In this document: piece by piece, positions 17,287 to 25,470 of the stretch
Numbering within the stretch: the first letter of the stretch is position 1
Layout of the letters: each line of letters starts with the position of its first letter
Source of the DNA: Rhodospirillaceae bacterium
Lineage (GTDB): Bacteria; Pseudomonadota; Alphaproteobacteria; Rhodospirillales; Rhodospirillaceae
Assembly (NCBI GenBank): GCA_018666155.1
Contig: JABJAH010000049.1
Coordinates: forward strand, 87,868-151,867
Reading direction: 5' to 3'
Length of the DNA stretch: 64,000 bases
Notes under the pieces: model-generated
Told to the model about the DNA's origin: nothing
The model's database searches: none
What the model saw: only the letters and a program-made list of their open reading frames with translations
Program-made: the position numbers and the translations under genes

Positions 17287-17312
17287 ATGGCGGTCCGTAT
17301 CTCGTTACGTCG

Positions 17313-17909
17313 TTAGTATTCTAGTCGTCTCACGGCTTCACAGTATTTTGAAAAACGGGTTCTTAGATCCGCGAAATTGCTCGTCGCGACGGAATAGTCA
17401 ACATCCACCGGCACCTTGAGCTCTAATACGTTCGAGTAATCCCGCTCGGTTCGTGTGACCCTAAAATACTTGTCCGTAGCAGCGTATTGGATGTGCCTAT
17501 CTAGGGTGAAACGAAGCCCAGACGGTGTCATAAAATACTCTCTAATGTACGAAATCAACGCTACCGGAATCATTTTTGTCTTTCTGACACTGCTAATCAG
17601 ATCAACCAATGGCTCCTGCTCCAAATCTGATACTCGGAAAGAGTCTTTTTCCCGATGATTTGACAGCGTGCTCTTATTCTCTACAGCACCAGAAAGTCGC
17701 GTACGTATCATTCTCGATCCGTACCATCTCAGTCGAGTCTTCTGTCTGGGAACGGACCCTTCTTCGCTGTCATTGAAGTCATCCATATCGCGGGTATCAA
17801 AGTAGATAGAATTGATAGACCGCGTTGGGTACGCACGCGACGCGGATTGCTCACTAATGATCTTTCTTAGCTGGGTGTAATCCCCAATGAATTTAACTTC
17901 ATTCCGCAT
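17313..17909 (-). CDS. VTC-domain protein (polyphosphate polymerase-like)
   Basis: Product of 198 residues, close to the whole domain. It has the features of the VTC tunnel fold: an N-terminal NEVKF strand, SINSIYFDTRDMDDFNDSEE, a run of basic residues entering the tunnel (RQKTRLRWYGS), an ENKS strand and a late VLELKVP. In yeast Vtc4 this fold makes polyphosphate from ATP; bacterial relatives in CotH-linked operons are of unknown activity. It overlaps the CotH gene by 11 bases and is last in the DUF4956-CotH-VTC operon. The substrate is inferred from the fold only. Confidence 0.8.
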   Translation of the reverse strand: MRNEVKFIGDYTQLRKIISEQSASRAYPTRSINSIYFDTRDMDDFNDSEEGSVPRQKTRLRWYGSRMIRTRLSGAVENKSTLSNHREKDSFRVSDLEQEPLVDLISSVRKTKMIPVALISYIREYFMTPSGLRFTLDRHIQYAATDKYFRVTRTERDYSNVLELKVPVDVDYSVATSNFADLRTRFSKYCEAVRRLEY

Positions 17910-20358
17910 AGCCGAGCCTACTCAAATTCACAGACACGCGGGCCATAGAGCCAATCAAGGACTTCGTCTCGTCAATCAAAAACTCTCCCGGGAGGCCTTT
18001 CCAGCCAACGAAGAACTTACACGGCGTTGCAAAATCACACTTCGCCAAGCCGGCTCGTAGCTGTTCACTTACTTCATCATTCACGACAGAGCCCGGACCT
18101 TCAGTCACACTCAATATATACCCTGCCGGGCGAGCGTCTTCAGCAACGACGCTGATACCCCTTTCCGTGACGCAGATCTCTACACCATTGATTTCGGCTA
18201 AATACAGGCATGTTGAAGCTGATTCCAATTCCAAGCGTGAGGCTTCATCGGTATCAAAATTCGCGCAAGCTGTTGCCTTACCAACTATCAAATCTGCGCC
18301 GTTGTATTCCTGCTTTTTCCGATAAACTGCAGCGCACGTCGGCACCGACGACTCATCTGACGCCATATTAGACACGTACAGTTCAGATGTGTCTTTAGAA
18401 GCTAGGCCGACCGTAGCGTTGCTGATATTCGCCACACCAATCGCGACGCGGGCGCGCTCACCAGCGCTCACTGCTTTATCACCGCAATTCTTTAGATTGG
18501 CCTGCGCGACATTGTAATACCCCGCCGATAAATCTAGGCAGTCGTTGCCGGCACCGGAAACACTTAGGTCCTTGATATCAATACGAGAGAAGTCAGCATC
18601 GATCGCGTCTGATGACGCATTCGTAACGCTCACCTTAGAGAGGAATCCACTCGCCCGAATAAAGTTGAGTGAGTCCTCGCAGCCGCCTCCATCAACGTGG
18701 ATGCTGCCACCAGAAAATACTGTGTCCATGAAAGTGAGGCACGAGGTTAGAAGATGCCGATCGTACCGTGCATCCTCTTCACTTTCAGAAACATCTAACG
18801 CCGCAAAGGGTATTTTAGCATCTAGCGTAAAGTCAGCCGATAGTTTCGATTGGTAGATCACCAATCTGGACGTGGTGGCATCCTCGTAATTTACTGCGAG
18901 GCCTTTATGTGCGGGGCTGAGCTTCACAAAGAGTGTCGCATTCTGAGGCACGGATAAAGTTTCGACCGAAGGCTCCAGCGACAGAATAGTTGCGGACCCA
19001 GGTGAGTATCCGTCGTCTGATAGCTTTCCAACGACCGCTGGAAATACGTCATAAATTCCGCTGGTGACAGGGTCACCGTTTCCGACGACATACTTTCGCT
19101 TCTCGACAAATTCTAAAGCTCTGCAGTCTGACAGCGTCCGATTATCCACGGATGCAATACGGCAGGTTTTGACACTGTCATCTGTCGGGTCATAACCGAT
19201 GATCTCCGGTCGAACGTCGGGATAGGGTGTCAGCGGCTGGAATGCGTAATAGTCTCTCAGTGACATTTCGTGAGCGTTGACCGTTTCTGGTAGGGTAATG
19301 CGCTCCGCGTTACTAAGGATCTCCGATGCAACACATCGCATGGCTGGCGATAGATATTCCTTGGTCCTAAGTCGGAATTTCCACGCGAGGCGGTCTAAAG
19401 CGATTTGGTCTTGCCGACTTATCTCGACAGCATCCGAAGGCTCACAGTTAGTAATATTGACGTCGCCATCGACATACACGGGGACATGCACACCATAAAT
19501 CGGATCATAAATTCTTTTCCGATTGTGCTCATCCAACCCATGGGGCGCGTAAACCCTATTGATCTCGTCGTAATCGGAACCAAGCACTTTTTCTATATTA
19601 AACGCCTTTAATGCGATCAATGCAGAGATATCGTTCTTTACGAACGAAGCATTATCAACTTTGTAGCTCTCGAAACGCGACCAATCATCCGTGATGCACT
19701 CGTTATTTTCATTGCGATTGCTCAAGCAGTTTTCGTTATCGGTTCGCCACGCGACATTAGTCCAATGCTGTCTTTCATCCGACTCAACAATAGGGCTTTC
19801 ACGAAACTTGAAACGCTCTAGAAATTCTTTGTCTGCTGCTTCTTCAAATATGGCGGGATAGGACACGTAGTCATTGAAGTTAACTGTGATGAGCTTCCTA
19901 AAGGGGACTGGATAGCCCAACTCTTCCATCAATATTGACCAGAAAATCTCTCCGCTACCTCTTCGTGTCCGCGGTAACAAAAGCCGAAACTTAACAATAT
20001 TCCCGATGTTTTCGTTCTTAAGCTCAACAGATAGGGACGAGCGCACGCGGTCTAGGTCTAGATGATCTTTCCAGTCACCTGTAATCCTGATCTTGGACGT
20101 ACTGAATACGTTGCGACCAAGCGTATCCTGGAACTGCACATTTGCGCTGATCTTGTTCTTGTACTCTTGGCGGATCGTTAAGCTGGAATCTGCCACTGCG
20201 GAAGCAAGCTGAGTCCAATACTTTTTCGTATCTCTACCAACGGTGAATATTGATATCTCATCTGGCACCTGGGGTTCGAAAAGAGCGTCTCCCACCGCAG
20301 CAGAGGCACTGCCAGTCAGCGCGACAACGACTAGAAAAAAATGAAGGAAATTTCTCAT
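17899..20358 (-). CDS. Exported CotH-kinase-like protein with C-terminal beta-helix
   Basis: Product of 819 residues with a signal peptide (NFLHFFLVVVALTGSASA). Residues about 50-330 resemble the CotH kinase domain: a SKIRITGDWKDHLD strand, SSLSVELKN, LLLPRTRRGSGEIFWSILMEELGYP, PAIFEEAADKEFLERFK, and a late YVDGDVN acidic pair. CotH proteins phosphorylate spore-coat or secreted proteins. Residues about 530-720 form short repeats typical of a right-handed beta-helix (SSDAIDADFSRIDIKDLSVS, NDCLDLSAGYYNVAQANLKN). Surface or periplasmic location is predicted. The GTG-GTG-ATG run leaves the start ambiguous by two codons. Confidence 0.75.
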   Translation of the reverse strand: MRNFLHFFLVVVALTGSASAAVGDALFEPQVPDEISIFTVGRDTKKYWTQLASAVADSSLTIRQEYKNKISANVQFQDTLGRNVFSTSKIRITGDWKDHLDLDRVRSSLSVELKNENIGNIVKFRLLLPRTRRGSGEIFWSILMEELGYPVPFRKLITVNFNDYVSYPAIFEEAADKEFLERFKFRESPIVESDERQHWTNVAWRTDNENCLSNRNENNECITDDWSRFESYKVDNASFVKNDISALIALKAFNIEKVLGSDYDEINRVYAPHGLDEHNRKRIYDPIYGVHVPVYVDGDVNITNCEPSDAVEISRQDQIALDRLAWKFRLRTKEYLSPAMRCVASEILSNAERITLPETVNAHEMSLRDYYAFQPLTPYPDVRPEIIGYDPTDDSVKTCRIASVDNRTLSDCRALEFVEKRKYVVGNGDPVTSGIYDVFPAVVGKLSDDGYSPGSATILSLEPSVETLSVPQNATLFVKLSPAHKGLAVNYEDATTSRLVIYQSKLSADFTLDAKIPFAALDVSESEEDARYDRHLLTSCLTFMDTVFSGGSIHVDGGGCEDSLNFIRASGFLSKVSVTNASSDAIDADFSRIDIKDLSVSGAGNDCLDLSAGYYNVAQANLKNCGDKAVSAGERARVAIGVANISNATVGLASKDTSELYVSNMASDESSVPTCAAVYRKKQEYNGADLIVGKATACANFDTDEASRLELESASTCLYLAEINGVEICVTERGISVVAEDARPAGYILSVTEGPGSVVNDEVSEQLRAGLAKCDFATPCKFFVGWKGLPGEFLIDETKSLIGSMARVSVNLSRLGYAE

Positions 20359-20372
20359 CACCACCAGATTAA

Positions 20373-21005
20373 CTAGTTCAGAGAAACAGAAAGAACATTT
20401 TGCCTGTCTTTAAGTTTTGCCTGCGCATCTAGTGCTGATTCTAAAGTGTCGAACCGCAGATGGATGTTGGTCTCTCTCTCACCGTCAAGCTGTCGAGAAT
20501 CAACCGACACAACCTGTCCGCCTATATCAAACAGACGGGCGTTATCAGATATGTCACCTGAAACAGAAATGAGAAGATCAGACGTACTCTTTTTCTCGCT
20601 GTCCTTAAACACCACGCTCTTTGGCAGCGCCTTAACCGCGATCGCATAAACCGGGGCCAAGAGAGTTAAGAACGCGAAAATCCCGAAGGCGTAAGTCATG
20701 TTAACGCCACCAACCACGCCGATTGTTATAAGTGCAAACAATAATGCTAAGTCGTACTGACTCTTAACAGGTGTTCGATACCTGATAATTGATAGGGCAC
20801 CAATCATCCCCAAAGAGAGAAAGAAATTGGACGCAATAACCGACGTTATAACCAAAGCCGTCGGCGGCAACATGATCGACGTGAGTAGGGTATTCTGATG
20901 ACGGAGATACGGGTTGAGTATGAACCCATGCACTAAGAAAAGGATCGCGCCCATCGCAGATACCGCGAACAGATTCATCACCACGGTTTGAATGTCTAAT
21001 GTCAC
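20373..21005 (-). CDS. DUF4956 integral membrane protein
   Basis: Product of 210 residues with four predicted membrane helices (about 8-30, 40-65, 75-95, 100-125) and a cytosolic C-terminal domain. The conserved loop SLGMIGALSIIRYRTPVKS is typical of DUF4956. The GTG at 21005 is preferred because GGGGTGA lies just upstream; the frame opens at a TTG (21029). The gene is first in the operon with CotH and VTC genes, 15 bases before the CotH start. Co-occurrence of these three families is known, but their joint function is not. Confidence 0.8.
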   Translation of the reverse strand: MTLDIQTVVMNLFAVSAMGAILFLVHGFILNPYLRHQNTLLTSIMLPPTALVITSVIASNFFLSLGMIGALSIIRYRTPVKSQYDLALLFALITIGVVGGVNMTYAFGIFAFLTLLAPVYAIAVKALPKSVVFKDSEKKSTSDLLISVSGDISDNARLFDIGGQVVSVDSRQLDGERETNIHLRFDTLESALDAQAKLKDRQNVLSVSLN

Positions 21006-21202
21006 AGTATCACCCCAAACAAAATTCAATTATGGACGCAACACGATGGCTGTCACCGTCGCGTAATAATTCAGACTTGATACTATAATAATCGGCGCAT
21101 ATGAAGCGCACCTATCCTGGACTTGAGCATCACCTAGACTAAGCTGGCTCTACACAACCGGCTACCTGAGCGAAATAACTACACTATGCCTAGGGATGGG
21201 AT

Positions 21203-21279
21203 TGGTAGCGGAGGAGAGATTTGAACTCCCGACACGCGGATTATGATTCCGCTGCTCTAACCAACTGAGCTACTCCGCC
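21203..21279 (-). tRNA. tRNA-Met (CAU), elongator type
   Basis: 77 bases with the CCA end encoded. The acceptor stem is GGCGGAG with CTCCGCT; the D arm reads AGCTCAGTTGGTTAGAGC; the anticodon arm GCGGA-ATCATAA-TCCGC gives CAU; and the T arm contains GTTCAAATC. The first-pair G:U and the body match alphaproteobacterial elongator tRNA-Met rather than initiator tRNA-fMet (no C:A first pair, no three-GC anticodon stem) or the lysidine-modified tRNA-Ile2. Confidence 0.93.
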
Positions 21280-21285
21280 CCACGT

Positions 21286-21315
21286 CGAAAACGGGCGATT
21301 TCTTAGCCTTCGCCC
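21286..21315 (-). terminator. Terminator between mnmA and the tRNA gene
   Basis: On the minus strand the stem GGGCGA / TCGCCC (21315-21310 with 21298-21293, 11-base loop) is followed by GTTTTCG. It lies 60 bases after the mnmA stop and just before the tRNA. Confidence 0.6.
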
Positions 21316-21375
21316 GCTCCATTGTCAAACTTAAGCAATAACCTAAACCGTTACCGAGTCTTTCACAGCAAGATA

Positions 21376-22548
21376 CTAGGCCTGAAGACCTGCAACGCCT
21401 TCATTTCTCTTATTGTGAGGAACAGTCATATTTGTTCCTCCCGCCATTATCCAGCCCCCACCCAAGACTTGATCGCCATCATAGAACACACAGGCTTGCC
21501 CTGGTGACACGCCATAGAGGGGCTCGTCGAACGATACTTTCGCCTGCCCCGCTCCAGCCCCCTGTGAAATTAAGGCGGACACGGGTTCATGGGTATTGCG
21601 CACACGCGCTTGTATTCTCATCTCGGTTTCTGGCACACCGCCAGGCGCACCGAGCCAGTTGACGTCGCGCACTTCAATCTCATGTTTAGCAAGGTCAGCT
21701 CTTGGGCCGACCACGACCTCATGGTCAGCCAGCCGAATTTCAATCACGTAGAGAGGTTCGGCCTCACCTCCAAGACCCAGCCCACGGCGCTGACCAACTG
21801 TATAATTTTCAATACCGTTGTGCTCGCCCATATCATGGCCATCAACATGAACGAAGCGGCCTTGGCTTGCAGCGCCTGAACCGAACTTGTCGACAATATT
21901 CGTGTAGCTGCCCGTCGGAACAAAACAGATGTCTTGGCTATCGGCTTTATCCGCAATATCCAAATCAAACTTCTCGGCCAATACCCTGGTCTCTGCCTTG
22001 GAAATCTCACCAAGTGGAAACCGAACGAAAGCGAGTTGCTCCGGGGTTGTCGCAAATAGGAAATAGGATTGATCTTTGCTTTGATCGACAGCGCGATGCA
22101 GCGAGACAGCCTCTTCGTCTTCGGCCCGTCGAATATAGTGCCCAGTCGCAAGCGCCTCAGCTCCAAAGTCTCGAGCCGCATCAATCAGGTCCCTGAACTT
22201 TACTGTCTGATTACACAGGATACAGGGGATAGGTGTTTCCCCACGCTGATAGGATTCCGCGAAGGGAATGATCACGTCTTTCTCGAAACGTTTTTCGTAG
22301 TCTAGGACGTAGTGTGGAATACCGACCTTATCCGCCACCCGCTTCGCGTCATGGATATCTTGCCCGGCGCAACAGGTCTTGCTTTTCGAAGTCGCAGCAC
22401 CATGGTCATAAAGCTGCATTGTCAGACCAATGACGTCATAACCTTGCTCTACCAGGAGGGCCGCGCAGACCGAGCTGTCGACGCCACCTGACATCGCGAC
22501 AGCGATCCGCGGCTTCGAGCCAGAGGTTGGTTTTTGCACAGATGTCAT
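21376..22548 (-). CDS. mnmA: tRNA-specific 2-thiouridylase
   Basis: Product of 390 residues. MnmA installs sulfur at U34 of tRNA-Lys, -Glu and -Gln. The PP-loop AMSGGVDSSV near the start activates the uridine with ATP; the catalytic cysteine pair is in PIPCILCNQ and SQDICFV. NYTVGQRRGLG and the C-terminal beta-barrel (SPGQACVFYDGDQVLGGGWI) are also typical. The frame opens at TTG 22578, but the ATG at 22548 is where homologues begin. The nearby ferredoxin and cysteine desulfurase genes suggest a local sulfur supply, since MnmA takes sulfur ultimately from such a desulfurase. Confidence 0.96.
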   Translation of the reverse strand: MTSVQKPTSGSKPRIAVAMSGGVDSSVCAALLVEQGYDVIGLTMQLYDHGAATSKSKTCCAGQDIHDAKRVADKVGIPHYVLDYEKRFEKDVIIPFAESYQRGETPIPCILCNQTVKFRDLIDAARDFGAEALATGHYIRRAEDEEAVSLHRAVDQSKDQSYFLFATTPEQLAFVRFPLGEISKAETRVLAEKFDLDIADKADSQDICFVPTGSYTNIVDKFGSGAASQGRFVHVDGHDMGEHNGIENYTVGQRRGLGLGGEAEPLYVIEIRLADHEVVVGPRADLAKHEIEVRDVNWLGAPGGVPETEMRIQARVRNTHEPVSALISQGAGAGQAKVSFDEPLYGVSPGQACVFYDGDQVLGGGWIMAGGTNMTVPHNKRNEGVAGLQA

Positions 22549-22612
22549 AATGGACGGCTTATAGTTCCGAAGCCTCAAAACTGCAACGAAACAGTGCTCC
22601 AGCGCTCGTGGG

Positions 22613-22942
22613 CTAATCCAACATATTGTGCGTTTCTAGGGGTAAGTGGACAATTAACCCATCCAGACCTTGGTCTAGCCTAAGTTGGCAGCCTAAACGT
22701 GATGTTCTGGTGAGCCCGTTGGTCAAATCCAACATGTCTTGCTCTTCTTCACTGGCCTCAGGAAGTCTCCCATACCACTCCGATTCCACGATCACGTGGC
22801 ACGTAGAACAAGCCATCGCCCCCTCACAAGCACCTTCAATATCTATATCGTTGGCATGCGCGATCTCCAGCACCGATTGCCCTTCTGCAACATCGAGATC
22901 AGTCCTCTTCCCTGATGGACTGACGAAACAAATCTTCACCAC
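22613..22942 (-). CDS. [2Fe-2S] ferredoxin, adrenodoxin/Isc type
   Basis: Product of about 109 residues. The cluster ligands are visible as CEGAMACSTC plus a later GCQL, the C-x5-C-x2-C...C pattern of adrenodoxin and Isc ferredoxins. It transfers electrons, probably for Fe-S assembly, given the cysteine desulfurase next to it. The frame opens at GTG 22957, but the GTG pair at 22942/22939 has GGAG placed 8 bases upstream and begins at the first beta-strand, so I prefer it. It lies between mnmA and the desulfurase on the same strand. Confidence 0.9.
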   Translation of the reverse strand: MVKICFVSPSGKRTDLDVAEGQSVLEIAHANDIDIEGACEGAMACSTCHVIVESEWYGRLPEASEEEQDMLDLTNGLTRTSRLGCQLRLDQGLDGLIVHLPLETHNMLD

Positions 22943-23000
22943 GCAGCGCGCTCCCACATCAAACCATTAATATTCACTTTGGCGTCTCTTATAGAGGCGC

Positions 23001-24104
23001 TCATAGGGTTGCCCAAACCGCCACAAACTTTTCTAGATCATGCCAAGACGTACCGACACCGATGCTAATTCTGATCGCGGATTGAGCCATGTCCTCGGAT
23101 GCTCCCATGGCCAGAAGCACGTGGCTTGTAGAAACTTTACCTGATGAGCATGCGGACCCCGCGCTGACCGAAAAGCCAGCTAGGTCCAGTTTTATAAGTT
23201 GACGCTCACTGGATATTCCAGGAATTGCAATATTTGTCGTGTTCGATATACGAGACCCGTTCTGACCGAAAATGCACACATCTGGTCTAGCCTCCAACAG
23301 AGCTGCTTCCATCCGATCACGAAGTTTACCAACCCGTTCCACATCACTTTTCTCCGCGGTAATGCGCGCGGCCGCGCCGTAGCCGGCTATGCCTGCAGCG
23401 TTCTCAGTTCCGGATCTGCGCTTTTTTTCCTGCCCTCCACCAATTAAAACCGGCTCAAGCGCGACGTCGGTGTTCGTTGCAAAGCAGCCTACGCCCTGTG
23501 GGCCGCCAATCTTGTGTGCAGAGAACGTAAGGAAATCGGCGCCAAGAGAATTAAAATCTACCGCAAGCTTGCCAGGACCCTGGACTGCATCGCACAACAC
23601 AAGCCCGCCTCGCTCATGCACCAAATCGGACGCTTCTCTTACCGGCTGTATGACACCGGTCTCGTTGTTCGTTAGCATTACGCACAATAAGAACGGCGCG
23701 TTATGTTGCTTTAGGACGTCCTCGAGTTTGCCCAGATCAAGCTGACCGTCTTCATCGACAGGAATCTGGTGCTGCGGATCGGTATATTCCAATACAGACG
23801 GGTGCTCGACCGCGGAACAGTAAACATTCGATACCGCACCGCTGTCCAAAAGCCCGCGAATGACGGTCGTGTTTGCTTCCGTGCCACCGGACGTGAACGT
23901 GATGGATTGCGATGGAAGACCGATAAGGTTGCTAACGGAATCACGGGCGTCTTCAATAGTGCCCCTCACCGACCGTCCTTCTGCATGGACCGACGACGCG
24001 TTGCCTAGATCACGAAGCGCGCTAGATACAACATCAACCACCTCAGGATAAACCGGGGCCGTTGCATTATAATCTAGGTATATTCTGTCATCTGGGATCG
24101 CCAT
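23001..24104 (-). CDS. Cysteine desulfurase (NifS/IscS family)
   Basis: Product of 367 residues. PLP enzyme that takes sulfur from cysteine and holds it as a persulfide for Fe-S clusters and tRNA thiolation. Motifs: YLDYNATAPVYPEV at the start, SAVEHPS, the PLP lysine in TFSAHKIGGPQG, and the persulfide Cys in SAGSACSSGKVSTSHVL. The SSGKxxxSHVL loop marks group I (NifS/IscS) enzymes. The Rrf2 gene lies 20 bases upstream, ferredoxin 58 bases downstream and mnmA beyond. No iscU, hscA, hscB or suf gene is present in the window, so its role may lean toward MnmA. Confidence 0.93.
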   Translation of the reverse strand: MAIPDDRIYLDYNATAPVYPEVVDVVSSALRDLGNASSVHAEGRSVRGTIEDARDSVSNLIGLPSQSITFTSGGTEANTTVIRGLLDSGAVSNVYCSAVEHPSVLEYTDPQHQIPVDEDGQLDLGKLEDVLKQHNAPFLLCVMLTNNETGVIQPVREASDLVHERGGLVLCDAVQGPGKLAVDFNSLGADFLTFSAHKIGGPQGVGCFATNTDVALEPVLIGGGQEKKRRSGTENAAGIAGYGAAARITAEKSDVERVGKLRDRMEAALLEARPDVCIFGQNGSRISNTTNIAIPGISSERQLIKLDLAGFSVSAGSACSSGKVSTSHVLLAMGASEDMAQSAIRISIGVGTSWHDLEKFVAVWATL

Positions 24105-24124
24105 TGCGATCCGGTTATAACAAA

Positions 24125-24568
24125 TTATTCGGCCGCATGTGCCGCAGATTCTGGCCGAAATTCCAAATTCTGAAATGACCCATCAAGTAGGTCCTGCAAA
24201 GAGACCGTCCTAAACAGGTCTAGAACCTGGAGATGCATCACCTGCCAGAAGTGGCGGGTATCCCCGAAATTGCCCGCGCCTTCTGTGCCAGCGTCTCGAG
24301 CAGGAGTGTTCGTCTCATCAACGGCATCAATAATATCTCCGGTGGAGATGCTGCCGGCGGGTCTGGCCAACAAATAACCACCGCCAGGTCCCCGTACGCT
24401 GAGGACGAGCCCGCGGCGACGTAGAGCGGCAAAAATCTGTTCAAGATAGGACAGAGAAATCGACTGCTTCTCCGCTAAAATCGCCAAAGAGACTGGCGCA
24501 GCCGGAACACGGCGCGCTAGCTCAACCATCCCGTTGAGTGCCAGCTCAGCCTTAGTGCTTGGTTTCAC
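24125..24568 (-). CDS. Rrf2-family regulator (IscR-like) with no cysteine
   Basis: Product of 147 residues with a winged-helix DNA-binding domain (about 1-75; LAEKQSISLSYLEQIFAALRRRGLVLSVRGPGGGYLLA), the dimerisation helix, and the region that in IscR holds three cluster cysteines and a His. Here that region (residues 86-108, TNTPARDAGTEGAGNFGDTRHFW) has none of the cysteines, and the whole protein lacks Cys; only the His remains. It therefore cannot bind a Fe-S cluster in the usual way, though it still heads the sulfur cluster it presumably controls. A different ligand or constitutive binding is possible. Confidence 0.9.
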   Translation of the reverse strand: MKPSTKAELALNGMVELARRVPAAPVSLAILAEKQSISLSYLEQIFAALRRRGLVLSVRGPGGGYLLARPAGSISTGDIIDAVDETNTPARDAGTEGAGNFGDTRHFWQVMHLQVLDLFRTVSLQDLLDGSFQNLEFRPESAAHAAE

Positions 24569-24617
24569 GTTACAAAGTCCGATTCTATGTATGAATTGAC
24601 TCCTTTTACGGACGGGC

Positions 24618-24637
24618 TCGACTGTCGGATCAGTCGA
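24618..24637. promoter_or_regulatory. Inverted repeat in the Rrf2 promoter region
   Basis: TCGACTG-TCGGAT-CAGTCGA, perfect 7-bp arms with a 6-base spacer, 50 bases upstream of the Rrf2 gene and followed by an AT-rich run. It sits between divergent genes, so an operator for the Rrf2 dimer is the likely reading; a hairpin in a leader is the alternative. Confidence 0.4.
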
Positions 24638-24793
24638 TATTATATTTTAATTCCAATTGGTTAGAGCTTCTGCCATAAAACTTTGGTATAGCTCGCCTCC
24701 AATATCTACTTGGCAATGGAGCCATGATTCCCTAGATAGTGGCGATATTCCTATTCAAGCTGGCTCTCTAGCCGGTAGATCAACGGACACAAA

Positions 24794-25453
24794 ATGCCAG
24801 AAATTATTATCAACGGTCCCGAAGGCCGCCTTGAAGGCCGATACCATCACGCCGAAGATCCCAAGTCACCGCTCGCCATTATTCTGCACCCACATCCTCA
24901 GCATGGCGGCACGATGAACAATAAGATTGTTTACAATCTCTATTATATCTTCGCGCGGCGTGGATATTCGGTCCTTCGGTTTAATTTCCGAGGTGTTGGC
25001 CGTTCCCAAGGCGAATTCGACAACGGCATCGGCGAACTCTCAGATGCGGCCGGCGCCCTTGATTGGATGCAATCGATTAAGCCAAATGCCAGCGCATGTT
25101 GGGTCGGGGGATTTTCGTTCGGGGCGTGGATTGGCATGCAGCTTCTAATGCGGCGTCCAGAAGTTGAGGGGTTCATTTCAATAGCACCGCCAGCGAACAT
25201 GTATGATTTCTCGTTCTTAGCCCCATGCCCGTCATCGGGACTCATTGTCCAGGGAACCAACGATGACGTCGTTCCCGAGCCCTCAGTTGAGAAGCTTTGT
25301 AACAAGCTCGCACTCCAGAAAAATATTACCGTCGACTACAAGCTGATCAAAGGTGCCAACCATTTCTTCAATGACCATATGGACCAACTCTCCAAGTCAG
25401 TTGACGACTATATGGATGCCCGTGACCTTCTAAAGGCCCAAGCACACTCATAA
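24794..25453 (+). CDS. Alpha/beta hydrolase, COG2945 type
   Basis: Product of 219 residues. The short alpha/beta-hydrolase core has HPHPQHGGTMNN after strand 3, NFRGVGRSQGEFD, the nucleophile elbow GGFSFGAWIG, a catalytic Asp region GTNDDVVPE and a late His in KGANHFFND. COG2945 proteins are uncharacterised intracellular hydrolases. It is divergent from the Rrf2 gene and convergent with anmK (17 bases between stops). Confidence 0.85.
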   Translation: MPEIIINGPEGRLEGRYHHAEDPKSPLAIILHPHPQHGGTMNNKIVYNLYYIFARRGYSVLRFNFRGVGRSQGEFDNGIGELSDAAGALDWMQSIKPNASACWVGGFSFGAWIGMQLLMRRPEVEGFISIAPPANMYDFSFLAPCPSSGLIVQGTNDDVVPEPSVEKLCNKLALQKNITVDYKLIKGANHFFNDHMDQLSKSVDDYMDARDLLKAQAHS

Positions 25454-25470
25454 AAATAGGTGCGTTTGGG

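Larger units (their letters stand above)
21030..21375. other. Intergenic region holding the tRNA-Met gene
   Basis: 346 bases between the DUF4956 gene and mnmA. It contains the tRNA-Met gene (21203-21279) and the terminator before it. The remaining 170 bases left of the tRNA must hold the promoter of the DUF4956-CotH-VTC operon; I see no consensus promoter, integrase scar or obvious tRNA-fragment repeat. Confidence 0.6.

Noticed and set aside
21203..21279. Reading the tRNA as initiator tRNA or tRNA-Ile2
   Set aside because: The first pair, anticodon stem and body match alphaproteobacterial elongator tRNA-Met.
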